27,306 nucleotides of DNA from DASRLE01 sp964558455 (GTDB lineage: Bacteria; Verrucomicrobiota; Verrucomicrobiia; Limisphaerales; Palsa-1400). Positions within the stretch are counted from its first letter, which is position 1; every line of letters begins with the position of its first letter. A program made the translations under genes and the position numbers. The stretch lies in the NCBI GenBank assembly GCA_964558455.1, contig CAZLEE010000042.1, forward strand, positions 1-27,306, read 5' to 3'. Below, piece by piece: positions 16,056 to 23,705 of this stretch. The notes beneath the pieces are model-generated. The model was not told where the DNA came from and ran no database searches. It was given only the letters and a program-made list of their open reading frames with translations.

Positions 16056-16894
16056 TTGTTTTTCTCAATGGAAAATTTGTCCCCGAAAACCGCGCCGTCG
16101 TTTCTGTGTTTGACCGCGGTTTTCTTTATGGCGACGCCTTGTTTGAAAGTCTCCTTGTCACCCGCGGCCGGCCCTTTTGCTGGGACATGCACATGGCGCG
16201 CCTGCAAAGCGGCGTAAGTTTTTTAGAGCTTGCGATTCCCTATTCATGGGATCAACTGCGGCAATTCGCCCTGCAACTCATCGCCCGCAATAAGATGCCC
16301 GAAGGCATGTTGCGCTTGACAATATCGCGCGGCATCACCGGGCGCACCTACTCCCCGCAAAACGCCGCCCGCCCCGCCGTCGTCATGACCCTCCACCCCG
16401 CGCCCGTTATTCATGCGCTGCCGCGCTGGCCTGTCATCACGGCTCCGCTTCAATTGATGGCTAACGATCCGCTTTCTCTGTTCAAAACCGCCAACAAACT
16501 CCCTCAAATCGTCGCTCGCGCCGCCACCGACGCCGCCCGCGCCAGGGAAGCCCTTTTCCTCAACACCGCCGGACGCATCGCCGAGGGCACGACCGGCAAT
16601 GTCTTCTGGATAAAAAACAACGTCGTCTGCACCCCGGCCCTGCCGGATAGCGCCCTTCCCGGCGTGACCCGCGCCCTCGTGCTCGATTTGTGCGTCAAGA
16701 TGAATATCAAGTGCCGCCAGAAAAAGGCGCGCCTGCCGGAACTCCGCCAATCCGACGGCGCCTTCCTCACCATGTCTTCCCTCGGCATCGTTGAAATCGC
16801 GTCCCTCGACGGCCTCAATCTCAAACGCTCCCCGCTCGTCCAAAAACTCTGGGTTGCCTACCGCGCCTTGCTTCAATCCGATCCTCTACCCTGA
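16052..16894 (+). CDS. pabC: Class IV PLP aminotransferase, probable 4-amino-4-deoxychorismate lyase
   Basis: This 280-residue fold-type IV PLP enzyme begins MIVFLNGKFVPENRA. The DRGFLYGDALFES motif (21-33) and PLP lysine K145 (LFKTANKLPQIVAR) are present, followed by EGTTGNVFWI for phosphate and PLP binding. The family includes branched-chain aminotransferases (IlvE), D-amino-acid aminotransferases and ADC lyase (PabC). The ATGA overlap with pabB argues for PabC, which releases pyruvate from aminodeoxychorismate to give p-aminobenzoate. The reaction is inferred from context, since sequence alone cannot exclude an aminotransferase. The 48 bp after the stop carry the promoter of the GntR operon. 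Confidence 0.85.
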   Translation: MIVFLNGKFVPENRAVVSVFDRGFLYGDALFESLLVTRGRPFCWDMHMARLQSGVSFLELAIPYSWDQLRQFALQLIARNKMPEGMLRLTISRGITGRTYSPQNAARPAVVMTLHPAPVIHALPRWPVITAPLQLMANDPLSLFKTANKLPQIVARAATDAARAREALFLNTAGRIAEGTTGNVFWIKNNVVCTPALPDSALPGVTRALVLDLCVKMNIKCRQKKARLPELRQSDGAFLTMSSLGIVEIASLDGLNLKRSPLVQKLWVAYRALLQSDPLP

Positions 16895-16907
16895 AAAACA
16901 TTCCCCC

Positions 16908-16935
16908 TTGACTGTATCTATAGAACAGATACAGT
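16908..16935 (+). promoter_or_regulatory. Promoter of the gntR-ABC operon with overlapping operator
   Basis: TTGACT (16908-16913, 5/6 match) and TACAGT (16930-16935, 4/6) are 16 bp apart. A perfect 9-bp inverted repeat, ACTGTATCT (16911-16919) and AGATACAGT (16927-16935) with a 7-bp centre, covers the spacer and the -10. Such a site is expected to be the operator of the adjacent GntR repressor, blocking RNA polymerase directly. The -10 ends 7 bp before the GTG start. Confidence 0.75.
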
Positions 16936-16942
16936 AGTCTCA

Positions 16943-17344
16943 GTGGACGGGAAAAATACATCTTTTCTGCTTCCGCCGATTTCTCCGGCGGGCGGCCCGC
17001 TTTACCAGCAGATCGTGGACGGCTTCAAGCGCGAGATCAGCGAAGGCCGCCTGCGCGAGGGGGCCGCGCTCCCTTCCTTCCGGCAACTCGCGGCTGATCT
17101 CTTGGTCAGCGTCATCACCGTCAAACATGCTTACGAGGAACTGGAGGGGGAAGGCATCATCCTGCGCCGCCAGGGCCTTGGCACTTTTGTCGCCCGCAAC
17201 GGGGATGACCGCACCCGCCAGTTGAAGACGGAGCGGGCTGGCGAGTTGTTCCGCGCCGCCATTCATGAAGCCCGCCAAGCCGGTTTGTCTGACAAGGAAA
17301 TCGCCGATTTGTTCCGTCGCATTAACAACCAGGAAAACAAATGA
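16943..17344 (+). CDS. GntR-family transcriptional regulator, YtrA subfamily
   Basis: This short (133-residue) regulator has a winged helix-turn-helix at ~20-90 (GGPLYQQIVDGFKREISEG, LPSFRQLAADLLVSVITVKHAYEELE, GLGTFVARN) and only a ~40-residue helical tail. That is the layout of YtrA-type GntR proteins, which control neighbouring ABC transporters. The start is GTG at 16943; no other usable start lies between the promoter and the conserved PLYQQI. The start sits 7 bp after the -10 box, so the mRNA is probably leaderless. The stop overlaps the ATPase gene start (ATGA). A palindrome in the promoter indicates autorepression. The effector is unknown; no ligand domain is present. Confidence 0.92.
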   Translation: MDGKNTSFLLPPISPAGGPLYQQIVDGFKREISEGRLREGAALPSFRQLAADLLVSVITVKHAYEELEGEGIILRRQGLGTFVARNGDDRTRQLKTERAGELFRAAIHEARQAGLSDKEIADLFRRINNQENK

Positions 17345-18222
17345 ACGCCAATGCCATTGAAATTCGCGGCCTGCAAAAATCCTTCGGCCATTTCCAACTC
17401 GGCCCGCTTGATCTGACCGTCCCGCGCGGTGCCATCTACGGTTTGATCGGCCCAAACGCCGCCGGCAAAACCACCACCCTCGACCTTATCATGGGCATGG
17501 GCGACGCCGATGCCGGTTCCATCACCGTCCTCGGCCTTGATCATCGCCGGGACGAGGCGGCCATGAAACAACAGGTCGGCTACGCCAGTCCGGATACCAA
17601 TTACGGGGCCTGGGGCAAGGTGTGGAAATTGATCCGCTTCGTGCGCGGGTTTTATCCGTCCTGGGATGAGGCCTACTGCGAACAACTTCTTGAAAGCCTT
17701 CAAGTCAATCCGGCTGACAAGATTGCCACCCTTTCCTTCGGAACCCGCATCAAGCTCGGCTTGATCCTTGCCCTTTCCTGGCATCCCAAAGTGATGATTC
17801 TTGACGAACCCACGGCGGAACTCGACGCCATCTCCAAAAAACAGATTTTCTCCGAGCTGCTCGCCGCCATGCAAAACGAGGAGTGGACCATCATTATTTC
17901 CTCCCACGGATTGAGCGATCTTGAACGCTTTGCCGACAATGTCGGGATCATTAAAAACGGGAAACTGCTTTTGGAAGGCCCGATCAGCGATCTGTTGGAG
18001 CGATACCAACTGGTGAATTTTGTCACAAACAATGGCGCAGTCTTCACGCCGCCCGGCGGTTTCTTTGTCCAAAAACACGAGAGCGACCGCTGGCAGGCCT
18101 TGGTGGACTTGCAAAAAAACAGCCCGGAAACGCTGGCCGCGCGCGGCGCGCGGCAAATCTCCATCACCCCCGTGACGCTGGAAGACGTTTTTGTGATCCT
18201 GGCCGGGGAGTCAAACCTATGA
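17341..18222 (+). CDS. ABC transporter ATP-binding protein (YtrB-like)
   Basis: This 293-residue nucleotide-binding subunit has Walker A GPNAAGKTT (37-45; Ala in place of the usual Gly at the fourth position), ABC signature LSFGTR (131-136; Phe where most have Gly), Walker B VMILDE (151-156) with catalytic E156, and switch H189 (ISSHG). The ATPase residues are therefore intact but the signature loop is divergent, as is common in YtrB-type exporters. The ~80-residue C-terminal extension (from ~215) resembles the regulatory tail of this group. It overlaps both neighbours by ATGA, giving a tight gntR-ATPase-permease unit. The likely function is export or membrane stress response; the substrate is unknown. 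Confidence 0.94.
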   Translation: MNANAIEIRGLQKSFGHFQLGPLDLTVPRGAIYGLIGPNAAGKTTTLDLIMGMGDADAGSITVLGLDHRRDEAAMKQQVGYASPDTNYGAWGKVWKLIRFVRGFYPSWDEAYCEQLLESLQVNPADKIATLSFGTRIKLGLILALSWHPKVMILDEPTAELDAISKKQIFSELLAAMQNEEWTIIISSHGLSDLERFADNVGIIKNGKLLLEGPISDLLERYQLVNFVTNNGAVFTPPGGFFVQKHESDRWQALVDLQKNSPETLAARGARQISITPVTLEDVFVILAGESNL

Positions 18223-19424
18223 AAAATATAATCGCCGATTTTTTGCGGCGCTGGTGGTGGTGCTATCTGATTTTATTTTTCCTGGTCACCTTGTGTACGG
18301 CAGCGGATCCGCGAACGAGCGCTGAATTTGTCTGTTTTCTCGTACTACCATTTGCTTTTGAACTATGGCGCAGCCCGGTTAAAGCCATGACGACATTGCC
18401 CGTCTCCCGAAGAACAATTGCCTTGAGTTATTGGAGCCTTGCCGTCCTTTTGCCGGTATTACTGATGTCAGCGATCATTGCGCTCGAAATCTTGCTCTTT
18501 CATTCCGTTGCTATCTCGTTGAAAAATGCTGTCGTGATGCTCTTTGGATCGCTGCTTTTTGTCGGATCATTTTATTGCTATTTAACTTCTATTCCACCTC
18601 ATGACAAAACGCGTGATCGGAACGATTCCCCGCAGGTTTTTTGTTGTATCTTATGTATGAATATGGCCTTGTTCGCCTCAAGATTTTTTTTATACGCAAA
18701 AAAACACGGCTGGATTATCTATCTTGCGGGTTTGACCGGCTTGTTTCTCACGATTCTTGGGTATTTGCGAGCCGAAAAACTGGTTTCGGGGCCTGTCGGG
18801 GAAAAACGCATGCAACCTCCCGGCAAAACGCAAAAAAACATTCCACCGGCCAGAGTGGCGCGATTTGGCGGCGTCTTTCTAAATATTATCTGGATTGGAA
18901 TTCTTATGGGATTTTTAGTCGCCACATGGGCTCGGATTTTTAACTCCAGCGGAAATGCTTTGTCGTTTTTTTACGCGCTCGCCCTCGGCAGCGTATTTCC
19001 CGTTGCGCTTTTTGGTGGCCAGTTGAGGTTATGGCGAAGCCTGCCGCTTTCGACAAGGCAACTCGCCGCAATACTATCGCTTATGCCGCTCGCCAGCGTC
19101 CTGGCAATGCTCGCCGGATTGGCCATTGTGTGGTGGATTGTTCCAGGTCGATTTTTAAATGTTTTTTTTGTCTTCTCTTGTACGATGTCGATGGTGGGGG
19201 CAATATGTATTGCATCAAGTTTTGCCGTTCCGTTTGGTGAAGCAGACCTTGGTTGGGTTCTTGCCTATCTGTTTGCGATCGTTATTATCAACATAATTCC
19301 CTACACGCATTGGCCGGCCGCTTTCTGGTGGCTGCTGGGACTATCCTTGATCCTGGCCTCGTATTTCCTGAACCGGCATTGGTTGCGCTCCAGCGCGTCT
19401 TATCGCCCAAGAAAGGTATTTTAG
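18219..19424 (+). CDS. ABC-2-type membrane permease (YtrC/D-like)
   Basis: This 401-residue hydrophobic protein has about twelve predicted membrane segments, in keeping with an ABC-2-type export permease. Two halves appear related: a W-R-S...LPVSRR..A motif near residue 50-70 and WRSLPLSTRQLA near 275-290 each lie just before a membrane segment, as in permeases that begin each half with a coupling helix. The charged loop EKRMQPPGKTQKN separates the halves. It is the partner of the ATPase it overlaps. Base use is visibly more A/T-rich than in the neighbouring pab and ATPase genes, with many Phe/Ile/Leu codons. That partly reflects membrane composition and may also reflect separate ancestry. 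Confidence 0.9.
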   Translation: MKNIIADFLRRWWWCYLILFFLVTLCTAADPRTSAEFVCFLVLPFAFELWRSPVKAMTTLPVSRRTIALSYWSLAVLLPVLLMSAIIALEILLFHSVAISLKNAVVMLFGSLLFVGSFYCYLTSIPPHDKTRDRNDSPQVFCCILCMNMALFASRFFLYAKKHGWIIYLAGLTGLFLTILGYLRAEKLVSGPVGEKRMQPPGKTQKNIPPARVARFGGVFLNIIWIGILMGFLVATWARIFNSSGNALSFFYALALGSVFPVALFGGQLRLWRSLPLSTRQLAAILSLMPLASVLAMLAGLAIVWWIVPGRFLNVFFVFSCTMSMVGAICIASSFAVPFGEADLGWVLAYLFAIVIINIIPYTHWPAAFWWLLGLSLILASYFLNRHWLRSSASYRPRKVF

Positions 19425-19500
19425 ACTCCGCCATGAATATAAAAACGGAACCGCGCCAGAATGAGGCAGCCATCCTGTCCCGATTCCGCCTTTTAAACGG

Positions 19501-19878
19501 TCACGGCAAAACGTGCGTCGCCGAAATGATCAGGCAGAGCGGTTTGCTTCCCACATTTTGCGGCGAATAACTGGTCGCAAAAGTTTGGGCGGTATCCGCC
19601 GGGCATGACGGCAATTCGCCGGCGGCGGTCGGTCCCAAATAAGGCTGGAGATCGCTTCCCGTCGGCGTGTCCGTATCCTGTTTGCGCTGTTCCAGCGCCC
19701 ATTGCTGCTTGGCGGCATCAATGTAGCGCAAGTTGCTGATGCAGGAGTTTTTCCGGGCGGATTCGCGCGCGTTGGCATAATTGGGAATGGCAATCGCCGC
19801 CAGCAATCCGATAATGGCCACCACGATCATGATTTCGACCAGGGTGAAACCGTTTTTGCGGGTCATTTGAATTTTCAT
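19501..19878 (-). CDS. Type II secretion/type IV pilus-like pseudopilin
   Basis: This 125-residue protein has a class III prepilin signal: positively charged MKIQMTRKNG, then cleavage before F11 (G|FTLVEIMIVV) with the conserved Glu at mature position 5 and a ~20-residue hydrophobic helix ending IPNY. After it come a helical stalk (ARESARKNSCISNLRYIDAAK) and a small globular end with several Cys and a terminal HVLP, typical of the numerous stand-alone verrucomicrobial pseudopilins. No other secretion or pilus gene is nearby, so the assembling machinery is elsewhere. An AAGGAA Shine-Dalgarno (19886-19891, minus strand) lies 7 bp before the ATG. It is convergent with the ABC operon, 76 bp apart, with no clear terminator between. 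Confidence 0.92.
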   Translation of the reverse strand: MKIQMTRKNGFTLVEIMIVVAIIGLLAAIAIPNYANARESARKNSCISNLRYIDAAKQQWALEQRKQDTDTPTGSDLQPYLGPTAAGELPSCPADTAQTFATSYSPQNVGSKPLCLIISATHVLP

Positions 19879-20071
19879 AACTATGTTCCTTGTCAGCGCG
19901 GCGTGAACAAGGCAAAGGGCGGGTTTAGAATAATGACAATGGTGTTCACGAATTGCCCTTCGCCCACCGCGCCATCAATTATTCAACCCCGCCCACTCCC
20001 AATTCGTTTCGCCGGCCCGTCCCATTAACGCCTTTTAACTTTTCCCTTTAACGCATACAGTCAGCCTTTAA

Positions 20072-21202
20072 ATGATGGATGCAGAAAAATTGTTGCGGGA
20101 CTTGATCGCGCTGCCCAGCGTCAATCCGGCCTTTCTCCCCCCTCGCCATCCCCGCGCCGGCGAAGGCCGCGTGGCGGAATTTCTCGCCCACACCGCCGCC
20201 CGCGCCGGACTGGATGTCCAAAAGCGCAGGGTCCTCCCCGGTCGCTCCAATTTGATGGCTGCGCTTTCTCCTTCCGGCAAAGTCAAACAGCGCATCTTTT
20301 TGGCTCCCCACATGGACACCATCAATGTGGTTTCGGAAGAACAATTCGTCCCCGTCTCCCGCCACGGTCGCATTTATGGCCGCGGCGCATGTGACACCAA
20401 AGGTTCCATCGCCGCCATGCTCACGGCTTTGTCCCGCCTCGCCCGGCAGCGGCGGCGCCCGGTTGTCACCGAGATTGTTTTCGTCGCGCTGGTGGATGAG
20501 GAAAACGCCCAGGCCGGCTCCCGCGCCCTCGCCGCCAGCCGGATCAAGGCCGATTTGGCGATTGTGGGCGAACCGACCCGCTTGCAAGTGATCACCGCCC
20601 ACAAAGGCACTCTGTGGCTGCGGCTCGAAACCCGCGGCAAAGCCGCCCACGGTTCCTGCCCCCAACTCGGTAAAAATGCGGTTCACGAAATGGCCCGTAT
20701 CGTGGACTCCCTCGAAACCGAATATGCCCGAAAGCTGCGCCAGCGGCCCCATCCCCTGCTCGGCCCGCCCACGGTCAATGTCGGTTTTATGCGGGGCGGC
20801 ACGCAACCCAACATCGTCCCCGCCTCCTGCGTGGCGGGAGTGGACCGCCGCACCATCCCCGGCGAAACCGACGCCGCCGTCCGCGCTGAAATAGCCGCCT
20901 GGCTGCGCCGGCGCGGCTGGCATGCCACCATGACCAGCAACGAATCCGCTCCCTGCCTGCCCATGGAAACTGACTCCCGTCTCCCCTTGGTGCGGCAGTT
21001 TCTGACCGTCGCCGGCCAGAAGAAACCGGCGGGCGCGGACTTCTTTTGCGACGCGTCCGTCCTGGCCCAGGCCGGAATTCCCGGCGTTGTCTTTGGCCCC
21101 GGCGACATTGCGCAAGCGCACACGGACGACGAATGGGTTTCTCAAAAATCCCTCGAATCCGCCACCGCCCTGCTCCTGAAATTCCTTTTGACTCTTCCCT
21201 GA
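20072..21202 (+). CDS. M20-family zinc metallopeptidase (ArgE/DapE-like)
   Basis: This 376-residue dinuclear-zinc amidohydrolase has H80 (APHMDT), bridging D108 (GRGACDTKG), general base E143 with ligand E144 (DEENAQAGS), E168 (VGEPT), H193 (AAHG) in the lid domain, and H350 (AQAHTDDEWV). All metal ligands of the M20/ArgE/DapE/CPG2 group are present. Members deacylate N-acetyl-ornithine, succinyl-diaminopimelate or dipeptides. ArgE and DapE cannot be separated here because no arginine or lysine genes lie nearby. Two ATGs in tandem (20072 and 20075) are possible starts and no strong Shine-Dalgarno is seen. A flippase gene follows after 6 bp, so the two are probably co-transcribed. Confidence 0.9.
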   Translation: MMDAEKLLRDLIALPSVNPAFLPPRHPRAGEGRVAEFLAHTAARAGLDVQKRRVLPGRSNLMAALSPSGKVKQRIFLAPHMDTINVVSEEQFVPVSRHGRIYGRGACDTKGSIAAMLTALSRLARQRRRPVVTEIVFVALVDEENAQAGSRALAASRIKADLAIVGEPTRLQVITAHKGTLWLRLETRGKAAHGSCPQLGKNAVHEMARIVDSLETEYARKLRQRPHPLLGPPTVNVGFMRGGTQPNIVPASCVAGVDRRTIPGETDAAVRAEIAAWLRRRGWHATMTSNESAPCLPMETDSRLPLVRQFLTVAGQKKPAGADFFCDASVLAQAGIPGVVFGPGDIAQAHTDDEWVSQKSLESATALLLKFLLTLP

Positions 21203-21208
21203 AAACCA

Positions 21209-22549
21209 ATGAGCGCCCTCAATAGTAAACACTCCTTTTTTCGCCAGAGCACTTGGATGGTCATCGCCACCCTCGTCGGCGGCTTGTGCATGCTGCTGGT
21301 TCACACCGTGACGGCCAGAATGGGGAAGCAGGAGTATTCCTCGTTTGGAGCCATGCTGCGGCTGATGATTATCATGGGAATTCCCGGTTCCGCGTTGCAG
21401 ACCATTTTCGCGCGGCAGGCCGCCGCCGCCACCACTGCGGAGGAGGAGGAGCAATTGCGCGCGACCACCCGCGTCTTATTAGGCTGCACCTTCCTTACGG
21501 GCATGGTTACTTCCACCATCCTGTTCACCAGCGCCCATCCAATCGCGCGATTGCTGAAGGTTTCCAATCCCGTGGCCATTTATTTCAGCGCATTTCTTGC
21601 CTTAACCGGCATGTGGGTTCCCATTGGCAGAGGTTTGTTGCAAGGCAAACATAATTTCGGCGGGTTGGGCTGGCTGCAAATCATCGAAGGCGTTGTGCGT
21701 TTTTCCATCGTGCTCGTTGCGGTCATGGCCATGGCCGGAAAAGCCGTCAGCGCCATGTTTGCCGTGATGGTCGGGCAACTGATCACTGTGGGATTGACCG
21801 CCTGGATGACCCGCTCGATCTGGCGGACGCGCGCGACAGTTTCATTCCGCTGGAAACCCTGGTTCGCCGCCGCAGTGCCATTGACTTTGGGATCGGGCAC
21901 GGTGCTGGCGATGCAAGGTATTGACACCTTGTTTGTGCAAGGGCTGTTTCCAGACGCGGCCCAAACCGCCCTCTACATCGCAGCCATGCTGACTGGCTTC
22001 TCCATCATCCAATTCATCGCGCCCGTGGCGCTGGTCATGTTCGCCCGCATCGCAAAAAATGCGGCCCGCTCCGAACGTTCTGATTCCCTCCGCCTGACGC
22101 TGACCGCAACCCTCCTTTTCGGAGTGGCGGCGGCAATCGGATGCACCATTCTCCCCAAACTGCCCCTGCAAGTGATTTATTTCAGCAAACGCGCAATGTG
22201 GGATGCCGCTCCGCTGGTTCCGTGGTATGCTTGGGCCTTGGTGCCGTTGACGGCGGCAAACGTCCTGGTGCAAAACCTTCTGGCCCGCGGACAATTCAAG
22301 GCCGTTCCGTGGCTCATCATGGTGCCGGTTCTGTATGCCGCGGCCCTCTGCGGGCAGGCCCATGCTCTTATTGACATGAAACCGTTCGACGCCTTTATCC
22401 GGGTTATTCAGACCCTGGGGGGCGCGAGTCTTCTTTTGTGCGCGGTGGCGGCGTGGTTTTGCCGCTCCGTCCCGCCGTCTGCCGTGCCGGGTCGGGATTT
22501 GGCCGCGGCGCGCGTAACTTCCTGTAAAGCCAGTTCTCCCCCGGTCTGA
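21209..22549 (+). CDS. Polysaccharide/oligosaccharide flippase (MOP superfamily)
   Basis: This 446-residue integral membrane protein has about twelve helices. It begins with the family-style N-terminal helix (TWMVIATLVGGLCMLLVHTV) and has paired six-helix halves. MOP/Wzx-type flippases move undecaprenyl- or lipid-linked sugars across the inner membrane; here the substrate is unknown. The convergent glycosyltransferase downstream fits a glycan role. The C-terminal 48 residues, including a membrane segment (GGASLLLCAVAAWFC), are encoded by bases that also encode the tail of that glycosyltransferase on the other strand. The ATG at 21209 follows the M20 stop by 6 bp. Confidence 0.85.
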   Translation: MSALNSKHSFFRQSTWMVIATLVGGLCMLLVHTVTARMGKQEYSSFGAMLRLMIIMGIPGSALQTIFARQAAAATTAEEEEQLRATTRVLLGCTFLTGMVTSTILFTSAHPIARLLKVSNPVAIYFSAFLALTGMWVPIGRGLLQGKHNFGGLGWLQIIEGVVRFSIVLVAVMAMAGKAVSAMFAVMVGQLITVGLTAWMTRSIWRTRATVSFRWKPWFAAAVPLTLGSGTVLAMQGIDTLFVQGLFPDAAQTALYIAAMLTGFSIIQFIAPVALVMFARIAKNAARSERSDSLRLTLTATLLFGVAAAIGCTILPKLPLQVIYFSKRAMWDAAPLVPWYAWALVPLTAANVLVQNLLARGQFKAVPWLIMVPVLYAAALCGQAHALIDMKPFDAFIRVIQTLGGASLLLCAVAAWFCRSVPPSAVPGRDLAAARVTSCKASSPPV

Positions 22550-23294
22550 AAAGTCTCCGCAGTCCCTTGAACGGCGAATATATCCAGCGCAGCCGGATCA
22601 CGGAAAGAAGCATGGTGAGGGATGTCCGGCCCAGCGCCACCTTCGACCCCGCCTTGTCCGTCCATTCCGTCGGCACTTCCAGCACGCTGTAGCCTTCGCG
22701 CTTGAGGGTGTAAAGAAAATTGATGTCGAACGCCATGTCCGCGATGCAGAGCGAGGAATGAATCTTCGCCGCCGCCTCGCGCCGGACAACTTTGGCTCCG
22801 CATTGCGTGTCCTTGATGTTCATCCAAAACAGCATTTGCACGATGAAGTGGAATGTCCGGCTGGCGAACTGGCGCTGGCCTGTTTGCATCTGGTGCAACA
22901 CCGCCCCCGGAATCCAGCGCGAACCGATAACGCAATCCGCCTCGCCCGACCGCCGCACCAAATCGGCGAAGGCTGCCGGGCCGGTCGCCCCGTCGGCGTC
23001 CACATACCCGATCAGGTCCGCCAGCGGCGCGAGCCGCAATCCCTCAATCAGCGCGCCGCCTTTCCCGATGGGATCCTCGAACACGACCGCGCTGACCTCC
23101 GCAAATTCGGCGGCGACCTTTTGCACCACCGCCAGTGTGTTGTCCCGGCACCCGTTTAAAACCACCACCAACTGGAATTTTCCCCCATAGTTCTTGCGAA
23201 AGTACCCCGCATAATCCCGCAGGACCGGCTCTATGCGACGTTCCTCGTTGTAGGCCGGTATCAATAACAATAAGCTGGGAAACTCCTGGTTCAC
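22404..23294 (-). CDS. Family 2 glycosyltransferase (dolichyl-phosphate-mannose-synthase-like)
   Basis: The 296-residue GT-A-fold enzyme begins with FPSLLLLIPAYNEE, followed by VVLNGCRDNT, the metal-binding DAD in IGYVDADGATG, and the acceptor-side GSRWIPGA and QCGAKVVRR motifs. This is the pattern of DPM1/DpgS-like transferases that charge a polyprenyl phosphate with a sugar. Such lipid-linked sugars could feed GT-C enzymes like the one at 10428, which is an inference. The start is uncertain: GTG at 23294 fits the fold, while an in-frame ATG at 23453 would run into the divergent small gene. The Arg/Pro-rich C-terminal tail overlaps the flippase gene by 146 bp and may be non-structural. Confidence 0.85.
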   Translation of the reverse strand: MNQEFPSLLLLIPAYNEERRIEPVLRDYAGYFRKNYGGKFQLVVVLNGCRDNTLAVVQKVAAEFAEVSAVVFEDPIGKGGALIEGLRLAPLADLIGYVDADGATGPAAFADLVRRSGEADCVIGSRWIPGAVLHQMQTGQRQFASRTFHFIVQMLFWMNIKDTQCGAKVVRREAAAKIHSSLCIADMAFDINFLYTLKREGYSVLEVPTEWTDKAGSKVALGRTSLTMLLSVIRLRWIYSPFKGLRRLFRPGENWLYRKLRAPRPNPDPARQTAGRSGKTTPPPRTKEDSRPPGSE

Positions 23295-23373
23295 GCGCCC
23301 GTTTTTACCCAAGCCGCCCGGCAATGTCGAGAAGAAGCTGCTCAACAAGGTTGTGTTCCATTTTTGATAGGGT

Positions 23374-23625
23374 ATGTTGCATGGTGTGGATGTATTCCCA
23401 TCAGACGCAACGCCCTTGGTTCCGCCTTCGATCGTAACGAAGCGCGCCACCATCCTTGATCAAGAGGACGATTCCTTTGCCGTGGAGTATGACACCACTA
23501 TCGGCACCAGGAATACAATGCGCCTGGAATCAACCACTTACGAGAAAGCCATTGAGGAGACAAAGTCATTTCTGGGTGTCACCGAAGACCACGATGAACA
23601 CGGCGACGCCTGGGAAATCGAATAG
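23374..23625 (+). CDS. Small acidic hypothetical protein
   Basis: The 83-residue frame becomes clearly protein-like after residue ~23: RATILDQEDDSFAVEYD, then RLESTTYEKAIEETKSFL and an acidic end DEHGDAWEIE. The composition suggests a small soluble alpha/beta protein (two beta strands, one helix, acidic tail). I do not recognise a named family. It is divergent from the glycosyltransferase and convergent with ald, and ends 21 bp before a strong hairpin. The ATG at 23374 has only AGGG very close upstream, so translation may start at a GTG (23386) or later. The first 20 residues are the least certain part. Confidence 0.6.
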   Translation: MLHGVDVFPSDATPLVPPSIVTKRATILDQEDDSFAVEYDTTIGTRNTMRLESTTYEKAIEETKSFLGVTEDHDEHGDAWEIE

Positions 23626-23646
23626 CCCCCGTCCTTTTTAACGACA

Positions 23647-23683
23647 CGGCCTTGTCGTTGCGAACTGCGCTGCGACAAGGCCG
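23647..23683. terminator. Perfect 11-bp inverted repeat between convergent genes
   Basis: CGGCCTTGTCG (23647-23657) and CGACAAGGCCG (23673-23683) are exact reverse complements with a 15-nt centre that can pair further (GCG/CGC around an AACTG loop). It lies 21 bp after the small gene stop and 22 bp after the ald stop on the other strand. This fits a bidirectional terminator, but neither side has a convincing T-run, so classical Rho-independent termination is not certain. Confidence 0.55.
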
Positions 23684-23705
23684 GTCACATTCAGAAACCA
23701 AACAA

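Noticed and set aside
20048..21454. Long open frame antisense to the M20 peptidase
   Set aside because: The Gly/His-rich translation is complementary to a gene with an intact zinc site; this is typical of GC-rich antisense frames.
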